DNA of 45,605 nt from Nocardia carnea. GTDB taxonomy: Bacteria > Actinomycetota > Actinomycetes > Mycobacteriales > Mycobacteriaceae. The notes under the pieces are model-generated. The model made no database searches. It was not told the origin of the DNA and was given only the letters and a program-made list of their open reading frames with translations. A program made the position numbers and the translations under genes. The number at the start of each line of letters is the position of its first letter. The stretch's first letter is position 1. This document shows, piece after piece, positions 44,358-45,605 of this stretch. The stretch lies in the NCBI RefSeq assembly GCF_029869215.1, contig NZ_JARWPM010000135.1, forward strand, positions 1 to 45,605, read 5' to 3'.

Positions 44358-45605
<1,248 letters not shown>

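Overview
The window is high-GC actinobacterial chromosome, most likely Nocardia or a close relative in the Mycobacteriales. Evidence: a mycothiol-linked DsbA-like protein, the very large NAD-dependent glutamate dehydrogenase, a GlbO-type truncated globin, WhiB- and EspB/EspC/EspH-like proteins, and frequent GTG starts with short gene overlaps. No taxonomic marker was tested, so the genus is an inference.

Left part (1-13.5 kb) is conserved housekeeping DNA. As I recall it, the order matches M. tuberculosis Rv2476c to Rv2464c: NAD-glutamate dehydrogenase (5' end missing), thioesterase, an Rv2474c-like protein, HNH protein, glbO, a CtaJ-like membrane peptide, a DUF5130-type protein, pepN, the Rv2466c-type mycothiol protein, rpiB and a Nei-type glycosylase. 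purC, a ferredoxin-reductase-type flavoprotein and an M48 protease sit within this order. Strong hairpins separate several convergent pairs. A 35-bp tandem repeat array follows the glycosylase gene.

Middle (13.8-18 kb): a GGDEF protein, tRNA-Gly(UCC), tRNA-Pro(UGG), a MerR-like regulator, a WhiB-like protein and a ROK-family protein with altered active-site motifs.

Right part (18.3-45.6 kb) is the remarkable region. A plus-strand operon encodes a PAS-like protein and parts of a type IV secretion apparatus: a TcpC/VirB8-like protein, a two-helix VirB2-like peptide, a PrgI/VirB3-like membrane protein and a VirB4-type ATPase. Two NlpC/P60-related proteins follow, and a large VirB6/TrbL-like membrane protein lies convergent to them. 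Next comes a run of ESX (type VII)-associated genes: two large paralogous proteins, an EspB-like protein with a YxxxD signal, a YbaB-like protein, an EspH-like protein, an EspC/WXG100-size protein, and two proteins sharing a ~310-residue C-terminal region (one with an EspC-like N-terminus ending in YxxxD). The window closes with a helical protein on the minus strand, another NlpC/P60 enzyme, and a WXG100-like toxin-type N-terminal region cut by the window end after a run of 37 G.

Working model (inference): a chromosomal envelope machine in which a reduced T4SS-like channel and peptidoglycan hydrolases are paired with ESX-type substrates and chaperones. I see no relaxase, VirD4-type coupling ATPase, integrase, EccC or other ESX core gene here, so a DNA-transfer role is not supported by this window, and the export route of the ESX-type substrates is open.
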